This document shows, in pieces, positions 24,626-32,024 of a stretch of DNA of 64,000 bases. Origin of the DNA: Streptomyces flavotricini (GTDB taxonomy: Bacteria; Actinomycetota; Actinomycetes; Streptomycetales; Streptomycetaceae). The stretch lies in NCBI RefSeq assembly GCF_020639365.1, contig NZ_JAINUL010000001.1, forward strand, positions 7,166,211 through 7,230,210, in the 5' to 3' direction. Both the position numbers and the translations under genes were made by a program. Numbering within the stretch: the stretch's first letter is position 1; every line of letters begins with the position of its first letter. The notes under the pieces were generated by a model, which saw only the letters and a list, made by a program, of their open reading frames with translations, made no database searches and was not told the origin of the DNA.

Positions 24626-27600
24626 CCGCACCGTCCGGGTAGTCCTCACCGGCATCACCGCCCCGTTCACGACCGCCATGCAGCAGGCGGCGCGGACCAC
24701 GCAGACCACCGCCCGCCAGATCGACACCTCCATGCGGCAGACCGCGGCCCGCTCCGAGGCGGCCCTCGGCTCGGCCAGCCGGGCCGCACAGCAGCACGCC
24801 GCCCGCACAGGCGCAGCCTTCGACCAGATGGCCGCCCGCTCCCAGGTGGGCATGGGCCGGCTCGGCGAGCAGGGCGCCGCCGCAGCATCCCGCGCCGGGC
24901 AGGCCGCCCACTCTGCCGCAGGCACGTTCGGCAGCATCGGCGCCGCCGCAGCGCAGTCGGCGACTACCGCCAGCAGCCGCTGGTCGTCCGCCTCCGCAGC
25001 CATATCCAGCGCCTTCGGCTCAGCCCGCCTGGCCGTCTACGACATGGGCTCCAGCGTCCTGTACGCCGCGAACAACGGGCAGAAGGCCCTCAAGGCCATG
25101 CAGGCCGCTTCGCTGGGCCTGGTCGCCGTGTTCGGCCTCGCCGCAGTAGCCGCGGCCCGCTTTGAGAAGGCCATGAGTGAGGTACGGGCCGTCACCAACG
25201 GCAACGCCTCCGACATGAAGGCCCTGTCGAAGGCTGCCCTGGACGCCGGCGCGGCCACCGTCTACTCCGCCACCCAGGCAGCCAACGCGGAAGCGGAGCT
25301 GGCGCGTGCCGGTGTCACGACGGCTGACATCGTCGGCGGTGCCCTCAAGGGCTCCCTCGACCTCGCCGCATCCGGGCAGCTGGAGCTCGGCGAGTCCGCC
25401 ATCATCAGCGCGCAGGCTATGAACGCCTTCAAGCTGACGGGCCGGGACGTGGGCCACATCGCTGACGTCATCTCCGCCGGCGCCGGCAAGAGCGCCACGA
25501 ACGTCCACCAGATGGGTATGGCCTTCCGCCAGGCAGCGCTCCTGTCATCGCAGACCGGTCTCAGTCTTGAGCAGACCGTTGGCACCCTGTCCCTGTTCGC
25601 TCAGAACGCCCTGACGGGCAGCGACGCCGGTACCAGCCTCAAGGTCATGTTGCAGCGGCTCGTACCCCAGTCCAAAGAGGCCGCGAACACCATGGACGCG
25701 ATCGGGTTCTCCGCCTACGACGCTGCAGGCAACTTCATCGGCCTCTCGGCCCTGGCCGACAACATGAAGACGTCGTTCTCCAAGCTCACCCCCGAGGCCC
25801 GCAACGCGGCCATGGCCACGATCTTCGGCAGCGACGCGGTCCGCGCGGCGACGATCCTGTACCAGGCCGGCTCCTCCGGCGTCGACCAGTGGGTCAGCTC
25901 CGTCAACGATGCCGGCTACGCGACCCGCGTTGCCGCCACCATGACGGACAACCTGTCCGGCGACCTGGAGCGTCTCCAGGGTGCCTTCGAGACCGCCCTG
26001 ATCGGGTCCGGCAGCGGCGGCAACAAGGTGCTGCGGGAGATGGCCCAGGCGGTCACCTCTCTCGTGAACTGGTACAACCAGCTGTCGCCCGCCATGCAGT
26101 CCAACGTCACCATCGCTGCGGGCCTGGCAGGCGTCTTCGGGTTCGTCGGTACCAGCCTCCTCCTGATGCTGCCTCGCATCATGGCGGTCCGCGCCGAACT
26201 GGTGGCCCTCGGCGTCACGGCCGCCCGCACCCGGGCCGCGTTCGCAGGCTTCACGGCCTTCGGCGGTGTCGTCGCCGGCCTCGCCGCCATCAGCTTCGGC
26301 ATCAGCGAACTCAAGAAGCAGATGGAAGACGCCCCGCCCAGCGCCGACAAGATGACCAACTCGCTGGTGCACTTCACGCAGACCGGCAAGGCCAGCGGCG
26401 AACTCGCCAAGACCTTCGGCGGCGACCTGATGAAGCTGAAGGAAGCGATGCGGCAGGTCGGCGACCCGTCGTTCACCGACCGCATCGCGCACATCAGCGA
26501 GTCCATGCGCAGCCTGAACGAGAGCGGCTGGGGGACAGGCGTCGACCAGAGCCGCATGAAGCTCAAGGACGCCCAGGAAGCCATCAAGGGCATCGACCAG
26601 GCCCTGGCCAGTCTCGTACAGACCGCGTCCCCCGCGGAGGCCGAGGCGGCGTTCCAGAAGATCGCCACGCAGGTCGGTCTGACGGGCAAGGAGACGGAGA
26701 AGCTCAAGAGCCTCCTTCCCGGCTACACCGACGCCCTGGCCGCCGCGGACACGCAGACACAGCTGGGCGCCAAGGGTCAGGACGGTCTGAAGAACGCCAT
26801 CTCCATGACCAACGACGAGATCAAGGACCAGCGCACCCAGGCCGAGAGGCTCAAGGACAGCCTTAACGCCCTCAACGGGGTGGCGATCTCGGCAGCCGAG
26901 AAGGAGATCAGCTTCCGGGCCTCACTGGCCGATCTCACCGACACGGTGCGGGAGAACGGCCACAGCCTCGATGTGACATCGGAGGCCGGCCGCAAGGTGA
27001 AGGGGGCGTTCCTCGACGCGGCCCAGGCGGCCATGGCTCACGCCCAGGCCGTCACCGAGCAGCAGAACAGCGTGGAGGCCGGCAACGCCGTACTGGAGCA
27101 GGACATCGCTGTCCTGAAGCGACAGATGGTCCAGGCCGGCTTCTCCACGGAGGCCATCAACGGCCTGATCGGCGCCTACGCCCAAGTCCCCACGCAGGTG
27201 GTGACGGACATCAAGGCGCAGACCGACCAGGCGGTCGCCGACCTGCAGAACGTGCAGGCAGAGCTCCGCAAGACCAACGGCAAAGAGATCACCATCGCGG
27301 CCCTCACCGCGCAGGCCGAACAGAACCTGAAAGACCTCGGCTTCTCCGTGAAGCGCCTCCCTGACGGGCACGTCACGGTCTCCATCCCCACCGGCCCGCC
27401 CAGCGCCGCCATCAACACCATCCAAGACCGCATCAACAACATCCACGGAACCCAGGTCGGCGTCGGCGTCTACCTGCGCGCCACAGCGTCCGACCAGGAC
27501 GCCAACGGCATCCCCGACCTCATTCAGGCGGCCCGCCGAGACGGCGGCTACGTCGGCTATGCCAGCGGCGGGCGGGTGCGCGGCTACCCGACCGGCGGCG

Positions 27601-27899
27601 CGGTCCGCGGACCGGGCTCCGGCACCTCGGACAGCATCCTCGCCCGCATCAGCAACGGCGAGTACGTCATCAAGGCCGCCTCGGTCCGCCAGTACGGCGT
27701 CGGCCTGCTCGATCAACTGAACGCGGGTCGGCTGTCTACGGCCGGCTACACGGCCCGTCCCGCCGCCCAGTACGGCAGCAGCCACAGCACCAGCAACGTC
27801 ACCAACAACAAGACCAACAACGTGACCCTGAACGGGGCCAAGCAGTCCTCGGCCGAGCAGGCCGCCGACCTCGTGCGCCACCTCGACTTCGTCAGCTAG
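24618..27899 (+). CDS. Phage tail tape measure protein
   Basis: This 1093-residue protein begins with an Ala/Gln/Thr-rich coiled region (1-155). The TP901-type tape-measure core lies at about 165-430 (FEKAMSEVRAVTNGNASDMK, TQAANAEAELARAGVTTADI, TVGTLSLFAQNALTGSDAGT, MATIFGSDAVRAATILYQAG). Hydrophobic segments sit near 162-178, 497-520 and 543-562. The C-terminus has the Gly-rich GGYVGYASGGRVRGYPTGGA and GTSDSILARISNGEYVIKAA typical of actinophage tape measures. In phages it sets tail length and enters the cell envelope at infection. Here it stands without any other tail gene and fills a fifth of the element. Confidence 0.88.
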   Translation: MADRTVRVVLTGITAPFTTAMQQAARTTQTTARQIDTSMRQTAARSEAALGSASRAAQQHAARTGAAFDQMAARSQVGMGRLGEQGAAAASRAGQAAHSAAGTFGSIGAAAAQSATTASSRWSSASAAISSAFGSARLAVYDMGSSVLYAANNGQKALKAMQAASLGLVAVFGLAAVAAARFEKAMSEVRAVTNGNASDMKALSKAALDAGAATVYSATQAANAEAELARAGVTTADIVGGALKGSLDLAASGQLELGESAIISAQAMNAFKLTGRDVGHIADVISAGAGKSATNVHQMGMAFRQAALLSSQTGLSLEQTVGTLSLFAQNALTGSDAGTSLKVMLQRLVPQSKEAANTMDAIGFSAYDAAGNFIGLSALADNMKTSFSKLTPEARNAAMATIFGSDAVRAATILYQAGSSGVDQWVSSVNDAGYATRVAATMTDNLSGDLERLQGAFETALIGSGSGGNKVLREMAQAVTSLVNWYNQLSPAMQSNVTIAAGLAGVFGFVGTSLLLMLPRIMAVRAELVALGVTAARTRAAFAGFTAFGGVVAGLAAISFGISELKKQMEDAPPSADKMTNSLVHFTQTGKASGELAKTFGGDLMKLKEAMRQVGDPSFTDRIAHISESMRSLNESGWGTGVDQSRMKLKDAQEAIKGIDQALASLVQTASPAEAEAAFQKIATQVGLTGKETEKLKSLLPGYTDALAAADTQTQLGAKGQDGLKNAISMTNDEIKDQRTQAERLKDSLNALNGVAISAAEKEISFRASLADLTDTVRENGHSLDVTSEAGRKVKGAFLDAAQAAMAHAQAVTEQQNSVEAGNAVLEQDIAVLKRQMVQAGFSTEAINGLIGAYAQVPTQVVTDIKAQTDQAVADLQNVQAELRKTNGKEITIAALTAQAEQNLKDLGFSVKRLPDGHVTVSIPTGPPSAAINTIQDRINNIHGTQVGVGVYLRATASDQDANGIPDLIQAARRDGGYVGYASGGRVRGYPTGGAVRGPGSGTSDSILARISNGEYVIKAASVRQYGVGLLDQLNAGRLSTAGYTARPAAQYGSSHSTSNVTNNKTNNVTLNGAKQSSAEQAADLVRHLDFVS

Positions 27900-27908
27900 G
27901 AGACCCCC

Positions 27909-28082
27909 ATGACCGACCAGCCCGAGACCCCCAGCACACCCGAGAGCAGCAACAAGCCCGAGAGCAAAAGCATGATGATGAGCCGCCTCATCCGAGAACT
28001 GCCCCAGCGCGATGCCGCCGAGCAGATGCGCGAGAGCATCCGCCGCTCCGTCGCCCGCCGCAAGAACGGAGAGAACAAGTGA
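27909..28082 (+). CDS. Small hypothetical protein downstream of the tape measure
   Basis: The ATG at 27909 follows AGGAGACCCCC by a short gap. The product is 57 residues: an acidic, Pro/Ser/Glu-rich start (MTDQPETPSTPESSNKPESK) then a basic helix (LIRELPQRDAAEQMRESIRR) ending in RRKNGENK. Tape-measure genes in phages often neighbour small chaperones, but this is far shorter. Its stop overlaps the next GTG. Confidence 0.55.
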   Translation: MTDQPETPSTPESSNKPESKSMMMSRLIRELPQRDAAEQMRESIRRSVARRKNGENK

Positions 28083-28858
28083 CCGGACTCCCGAGCCTCC
28101 CCCTCTTCGACGGCCACGACGCCGGCGCGTACACCCTCCCCGAGGCCCTGGTGCGCGCCCGCGAAACCCACCGCAAGATCCACGCCCAGCCGTACCCGGC
28201 CCCGCCCGAGCGGCCCGGGGTCGTCATCGAGCGCCTCATCCAGGAAGTCGTCGACGCCGTCCACAACGACACCGACCTCCCCGACCTCACGCAGGTCCAG
28301 GCCGCACGTGTCGCAGAACAGACCTACCAGGACGCCCTGGACATCACGGCCGGGTGCGAGGTCATCGCCGCCGACCGCATCCGCAGCCAGCTGCGCGAGC
28401 ACGGCCTGGCCGTCATCACCGACCACCTCAAGCCCGCCCACGCCGAGACCTGGAACGGCTTCAAGACCGCCTGGCAGACGCTGAAGGAACACGGCGACAC
28501 CGAACCCCGTCACCTCCTCTCCGCCCCCGCCAAGGTTCGCAAGGCATCCGACACCTGCGACCAGCTGGCCGAGCGGTACGCCCGCATCACCGCTGCCCGG
28601 ACCGCACTGACGATCTTCGGGTTCAGCTGCCCCGACGACCCGCGCGGCAAGTACGAGCAGATCCGGAACTACCACGAGCTGCACCCCAGCCGCATGGCCA
28701 TCGGCCGGCCGCCGTGGTTCGGACTCAGCACCCGCCAGTTCCTCGGCTGGCACACGGAGCATGGCGGCCAGCTGTGGATGCCCACGCCCGACGAGCAGAA
28801 GGAACAGGTCTGGGCCGAGGCCGAAGCCAACCCGATCAAGCGAGCCGTCGGGTTCTGA
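28079..28858 (+). CDS. Hypothetical protein, 259 residues
   Basis: It begins at GTG 28079, overlapping the preceding stop codon. The soluble, mostly helical product (MTGLPSLPLFDGHDAGAYTL) has an N-terminal region naming no family, then long amphipathic helices (VIERLIQEVVDAVHNDTDLP, YQDALDITAGCEVIAADRIR). A C-terminal segment reads PWFGLSTRQFLGWHTEHGGQ. I do not recognise it. It closes the operon that begins at 21159, and it may work with the tape measure. Confidence 0.6.
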   Translation: MTGLPSLPLFDGHDAGAYTLPEALVRARETHRKIHAQPYPAPPERPGVVIERLIQEVVDAVHNDTDLPDLTQVQAARVAEQTYQDALDITAGCEVIAADRIRSQLREHGLAVITDHLKPAHAETWNGFKTAWQTLKEHGDTEPRHLLSAPAKVRKASDTCDQLAERYARITAARTALTIFGFSCPDDPRGKYEQIRNYHELHPSRMAIGRPPWFGLSTRQFLGWHTEHGGQLWMPTPDEQKEQVWAEAEANPIKRAVGF

Positions 28859-29164
28859 TCCCACAGACAGGCGTCAAGGTCACCTGCCGGGCCACGTGTT
28901 GTAGGCCGCCCGACCAGGAGCCATGGCCAGAGAGCGGGTCTCCTTTCCCCGCAGTGACCTGACCAGCGCCACCAGCCGGGCCAGGCGGTCCTAGTGGTCG
29001 ACCGCCGGCCCGGCTGACACACAGAGTGACCAGACCCCTGGCCAGGGCCTCCCCTTGATCATCCCGCCAGGACCGCCGGGGAGGTGCGCGCCACCACGAG
29101 CAATGCGGCACTGATCGTTTTTGGGAACCAAGATCACAGAGCACAGCAGAGAGTGAGGTACGTG
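28859..29164. other. 306-bp non-coding gap with a large hairpin
   Basis: No convincing gene is present; a 23-codon ATG frame at 28922 is the best and looks random. AGCCGGGCC (28974-28982) pairs with GGCCCGGCT (29007-29015), and inside it CGGTC (28986-28990) pairs with GACCG (29000-29004). This is a long stem that may end the tape-measure operon or mark a replication or packaging site. The promoter for the TerS-like and integrase genes must lie in its right part. Confidence 0.5.
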
Positions 29165-29533
29165 ATGGCTGCACCCGAGGGTCTCGCCGCGGCCGGCCAA
29201 GGGCTCTGGCAGCAGATCACCAAGGACTACGAGCTGTCCCCCGACGAGCTGGCCCTGCTCGGCCAGACCTGCCGGACCCTCGACGAGCTGGAAGCGATCA
29301 GCGCGGCCCTGGCCGCGGGGCCGGCGGTGGTGGAGGGCAGCATGGGCCAGCCGAAGGCGTCGGCCCTGTTCGCCGAGGCCCGCGCTCACCGCCTGGTCCT
29401 GGCTAAGCTCCTCGACCAGCTGGCGCTGCCAGCCGAGGGTGAGGAGGTCGGCAAGACCCCGAACCAGGAGCGCGCTTCGAAGGCTGCGAACGTTCGCTGG
29501 GACCTGGAGAGGCGTCGTCGTGGCACGGCGTAG
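29165..29533 (+). CDS. Phage terminase small-subunit-like protein
   Basis: Translation is from ATG 29165 (GTG 29162 is also possible), preceded by GTGAGG. The 122-residue protein reads EGLAAAGQGLWQQITKDYEL, SPDELALLGQTCRTLDELEA, AGPAVVEGSMGQPKASALFA, then an Arg/His helix and a basic tail (ASKAANVRWDLERRRRGTA). The order LW, DELALL, VxGSMGQ, LLxxL is the pattern of actinophage small terminases, which recognise packaging sites on DNA. No large subunit exists in the element. It overlaps the next gene by 14 nt. Confidence 0.68.
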   Translation: MAAPEGLAAAGQGLWQQITKDYELSPDELALLGQTCRTLDELEAISAALAAGPAVVEGSMGQPKASALFAEARAHRLVLAKLLDQLALPAEGEEVGKTPNQERASKAANVRWDLERRRRGTA

Positions 29534-29813
29534 GCGCCCCGAGGCTCCGCCGGCCGATGACGGCGTACCTGATTGGCTGTGGGGCGAGCCCATGGGGCGG
29601 ATCGTGGCGCGTACCCGAGTCCAGGGCGGGGAGGACTGGATCGCCGCGGTCATCCGCACCCGCCGTGAGTGGCGGGTCAAGCGTGACGACTGGCTGGAGG
29701 AACGCGGCATGGTCGTGGACGGCATGCGCGGGCTGTCGCACCAGGAGTTCAAGCGGATCGAGCGGGAGGAGCCGCACCGGATCCTTCGGCGGCCTACCCC
29801 GCCCACGGAGTGA
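29520..29813 (+). CDS. Hypothetical basic protein between TerS-like and integrase genes
   Basis: It starts at GTG 29520 inside the end of the TerS-like gene, giving 97 residues. The product (MARRRRPEAPPADDGVPDWL) continues VRTRREWR-type basic helices (TRREWRVKRDDWLEERGMVV) and ends RILRRPTPPTE. The strong basic character suggests nucleic-acid binding. No family is recognised. It lies 15 nt upstream of the integrase and is presumably co-transcribed. Confidence 0.55.
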   Translation: MARRRRPEAPPADDGVPDWLWGEPMGRIVARTRVQGGEDWIAAVIRTRREWRVKRDDWLEERGMVVDGMRGLSHQEFKRIEREEPHRILRRPTPPTE

Positions 29814-29828
29814 GGAGAGAAGGAAGAG

Positions 29829-31016
29829 ATGTCGGACCCGGTCAAGAAGATCACGCTGCGGAACGGCACCGTGCGGTACCGCACGGTCATTGATGCCGGC
29901 CGCGATGAGAACGGCAAGCGCATCCAGCTCACGATCACCAAGGACTCCAAGAAGGAAGCCCTGGCGGAGCGTTCCCGGATCATCTCGGAGCGGTCTGCAG
30001 GGACGCTCATTGCCCCGAACTCCATCACGCTGAAGGAATGGCTCGACCGGTGGCTGGAGTACAAGCAGCGCGACGTCGAGGCTACGACTATCCGCACGTA
30101 CAAGCTCGCCCTGGTGCACGTCTACGACCGCCTGGGGCACGTCCGCCTGCAGTCGCTTACCGAGGACCAGGTGCAGGACTTCGTCGACGAACTCGTGTCC
30201 AGCGGCCGGCGGAAGAGCGGCAAGCCAGGGTCGCGTCTTGCCGTATCCACGGTGGACGGGATCCTGACCAGGCTGCGAGAGGCCCTGGGGCGAGCTGTGG
30301 TCCGTCGGCTCATCCCTGTTAGCCCCGCTCAGTACGTGCGGGTCGCCCTTGCCGACAAGAAGATCGACAAGCGCGAGCGGCAGCGGCCTGCCCCCTGGAC
30401 GGTCGCCGAGGTACAGCGGTTCATCAAGGCCATTGAGGACGACCGGCTGTACGCGCCGCTCCTGCTGTCCCTCATGGGCCTTCGGCCGGCCGAAGTCTGC
30501 GGGCAGCGCTGGCAGGACATCGACCTGCAGCTGGCCACGCTGGAGATGACGAACACCCGCACGATGCTAGGTAACGGCACCGTCCTCGAGAAGGACGCCA
30601 AGACGGCGGCCGGGGAGCGGGTACTGCCGCTGCCCTCGAAGGCTCTGGATGCCCTGAAGAGGCTTCGGGCTCAGCAGGCACGCGAGAAGCTGGCCGCGGG
30701 GGAGGGGTACACCGACACCGGGTACGTGGTCGTGGACGAGGTCGGCATGCCGCGGAACACCCGCCAGTTGCGCGAGCGCGCGTACAAGGCCATGGAGAGC
30801 AGCGGCTTGCGGAAGGTGCGGCTGTACGACGCGCGGCACTCCTGCCTGACCTACCTGGCTGTGAACGGCGTCCCTGACGTCGTCCTGGCAGCGTGGGCCG
30901 GGCACACGAATGCGACCTTCACCAAGCTGAAGTACGTGCGTCCGGGGGTCGAGGATCTGCGTTCCGCGGCCGATGCCTGGGACAACTTCCACAGCGGCGA
31001 CGGAGGGGCAGTGTGA
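29829..31016 (+). CDS. int: Tyrosine site-specific integrase
   Basis: In this 395-residue protein, residues 1-60 form the arm-binding domain, 65-170 the SAM-like core-binding domain (TLKEWLDRWLEYKQRDVEAT) and 190-380 the catalytic domain. Catalytic residues are Arg219 in MGLRPAEVCGQRW, a Lys in EKDAKTAAGE, Arg336 in LYDARHSCLTYL, His359 in WAGHTN and Tyr369 in KLKYV. The usual His of HxxR is Tyr333 here. GGAGAGAAGGAAGAG precedes the ATG. The gene ends 77 bp from the right repeat, the normal place for an integrase beside attP. Confidence 0.93.
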   Translation: MSDPVKKITLRNGTVRYRTVIDAGRDENGKRIQLTITKDSKKEALAERSRIISERSAGTLIAPNSITLKEWLDRWLEYKQRDVEATTIRTYKLALVHVYDRLGHVRLQSLTEDQVQDFVDELVSSGRRKSGKPGSRLAVSTVDGILTRLREALGRAVVRRLIPVSPAQYVRVALADKKIDKRERQRPAPWTVAEVQRFIKAIEDDRLYAPLLLSLMGLRPAEVCGQRWQDIDLQLATLEMTNTRTMLGNGTVLEKDAKTAAGERVLPLPSKALDALKRLRAQQAREKLAAGEGYTDTGYVVVDEVGMPRNTRQLRERAYKAMESSGLRKVRLYDARHSCLTYLAVNGVPDVVLAAWAGHTNATFTKLKYVRPGVEDLRSAADAWDNFHSGDGGAV

Positions 31017-31028
31017 GAAATTGTGAGA
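31012..31028. repeat. Tandem TGTGAGA pair, candidate integrase arm site (right end)
   Basis: TGTGAGA at 31012-31018 overlaps the integrase stop codon and recurs at 31022-31028, a 10-bp spacing. The following GAGA-TGA-TCTC plus six T (31038-31044) could act as the integrase terminator. Confidence 0.5.
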
Positions 31029-31092
31029 GATGATCTCGTTTTTTCCCCGTGGTAAGCCTCTGACCTGCTGCTATACCTTGGAAAGCAGAACA

Positions 31093-31110
31093 GTGTAGGG
31101 ATTCTACTTG
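31093..31110. repeat. Candidate attR core repeat
   Basis: GTGTAGGGATTCTACTTG matches 14643-14660 at 15 of 18 positions. On the minus strand it contains TAGAAT, probably the original purB -10 box before insertion. GTAG and CTAC within it form a short dyad. Confidence 0.6.
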
Positions 31111-31163
31111 GGCCGCAGCTGTGCGTTTACGCAGGTAGGGACCCCACCTCGGATTGTGCCTTG

Positions 31164-31955
31164 CTACGAGAGCGGCTCGCCCGCCGTGGCCCCGTACGGC
31201 AGCAGCTCCGGGCGCTTGGCCGGGCGGCCGTCCCCGGAGGAGCGGCCGGTCAGGCGGCGGCCGACCCACGGCAGCAGGTGCTGCCGGGCGAAGCTCAGGT
31301 CCTGGGACCGGCGCACGGCCCAGCCCGGGGGCACCGCCGCCGGGAGCTCGGCGCGCCAGTCCTGCTCGGGAGGCAGGCCCAGCGTCTGCCAGACCGCCTC
31401 GGCCACCCGACGGTGGCCTTCCGCCGTCAGGTGCAGCCGGTCCACGTCCCACATCCGCGGGTCGGCCAGCACGCCGGCCCCGTACAGGTCCACGACCAGG
31501 GCCCCGTGTCGGGCGGCCAGCTCCTCGATGATGCCGAAGAGCTCCTCCATGCGCGGCCGGAAGCGGTCCATCACCGGCCCGTTGCGGCCGGGAGAGCGCA
31601 TCAGCACCAGCGTCTTGCACGTGGGGGCCAGCAGTCCCACGGTCTCCTCCAGGTGCCCGCGCACCCGACCCATGTCGACCTTGGGCCGCAACGCGTCGTT
31701 CAGACCGCCGACCAGCGTCACCACGTCCGCGCCCATCTCCGCCGCGACCGGGGCCTGGTCCTCGGCGATCTGCCCGATCAGCTTTCCGCGGACCGCGAGG
31801 TTCGCGTAGCGGAAACCGGGCTCGCGCGCCGCGAGGCGGGCGGCCAGCAGATCGGCCCAGCCGCGGTAGGAGCCGTCGGGCAGCAGGTCGGACATGCCCT
31901 CGGTGAAGGAGTCGCCGACCGCGACGAAACTGGTGTAAGAGGCATTCATCTCCAT
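31164..31955 (-). CDS. SGNH/GDSL-family hydrolase
   Basis: The 263-residue protein starts at ATG 31955; an ATG at 31949 is equally possible. Block I is FVAVGDSFTEGMSD (nucleophile Ser), block II has the conserved Gly in NLAVRGKLIG, block III is LVGGLNDALRP (Asn) and block V is DVDRLHLTAEGHRRVA (Asp and His). It is an intracellular esterase or lipase of unknown substrate, with no signal peptide. It reads toward the element and purB and is the first chromosomal gene right of the insertion. Confidence 0.9.
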   Translation of the reverse strand: MEMNASYTSFVAVGDSFTEGMSDLLPDGSYRGWADLLAARLAAREPGFRYANLAVRGKLIGQIAEDQAPVAAEMGADVVTLVGGLNDALRPKVDMGRVRGHLEETVGLLAPTCKTLVLMRSPGRNGPVMDRFRPRMEELFGIIEELAARHGALVVDLYGAGVLADPRMWDVDRLHLTAEGHRRVAEAVWQTLGLPPEQDWRAELPAAVPPGWAVRRSQDLSFARQHLLPWVGRRLTGRSSGDGRPAKRPELLPYGATAGEPLS

Positions 31956-32024
31956 GGCGCAGCGATGCTACCGCGCGGTACCCCGGCCGCGCAGGGCCGG
32001 GGCACCGCCGCGGTGGCAGCGGTG

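Larger units (their letters stand above)
14643..31110. mobile_element. Integrated AICE-like element with phage tail and terminase-like genes, inserted 5' of purB
   Basis: The element is bounded by imperfect 18-bp direct repeats at 14643-14660 and 31093-31110 and carries a tyrosine integrase at its right end. It has Xis-like small HTH proteins, an FtsK/TraB-type translocase, a Spd-like membrane protein and a DUF3987 primase-helicase, the modules expected of an actinomycete integrative and conjugative element. It lacks a rolling-circle Rep and any capsid, portal, large-terminase or lysis gene. Even so, it encodes a tape-measure protein and a TerS-like protein. The flanks (purB and an SGNH hydrolase) are ordinary chromosomal genes reading the same way. 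Confidence 0.8.

Noticed and set aside
28922..28993. A 23-codon ATG frame in the gap after the 259-residue gene
   Set aside because: No ribosome site, no coding bias, and it runs into the hairpin arms.
14643..31110. Interpretation as a defective prophage
   Set aside because: No capsid, portal, large terminase, lysis or other tail gene is present, while an FtsK/TraB motor, a Spd-like protein and clt-like repeats indicate a conjugative element.
31017..31163. tRNA gene as integration target at the right end
   Set aside because: No cloverleaf or T-loop sequence can be formed here or at the left end. The repeats map to the purB start instead.
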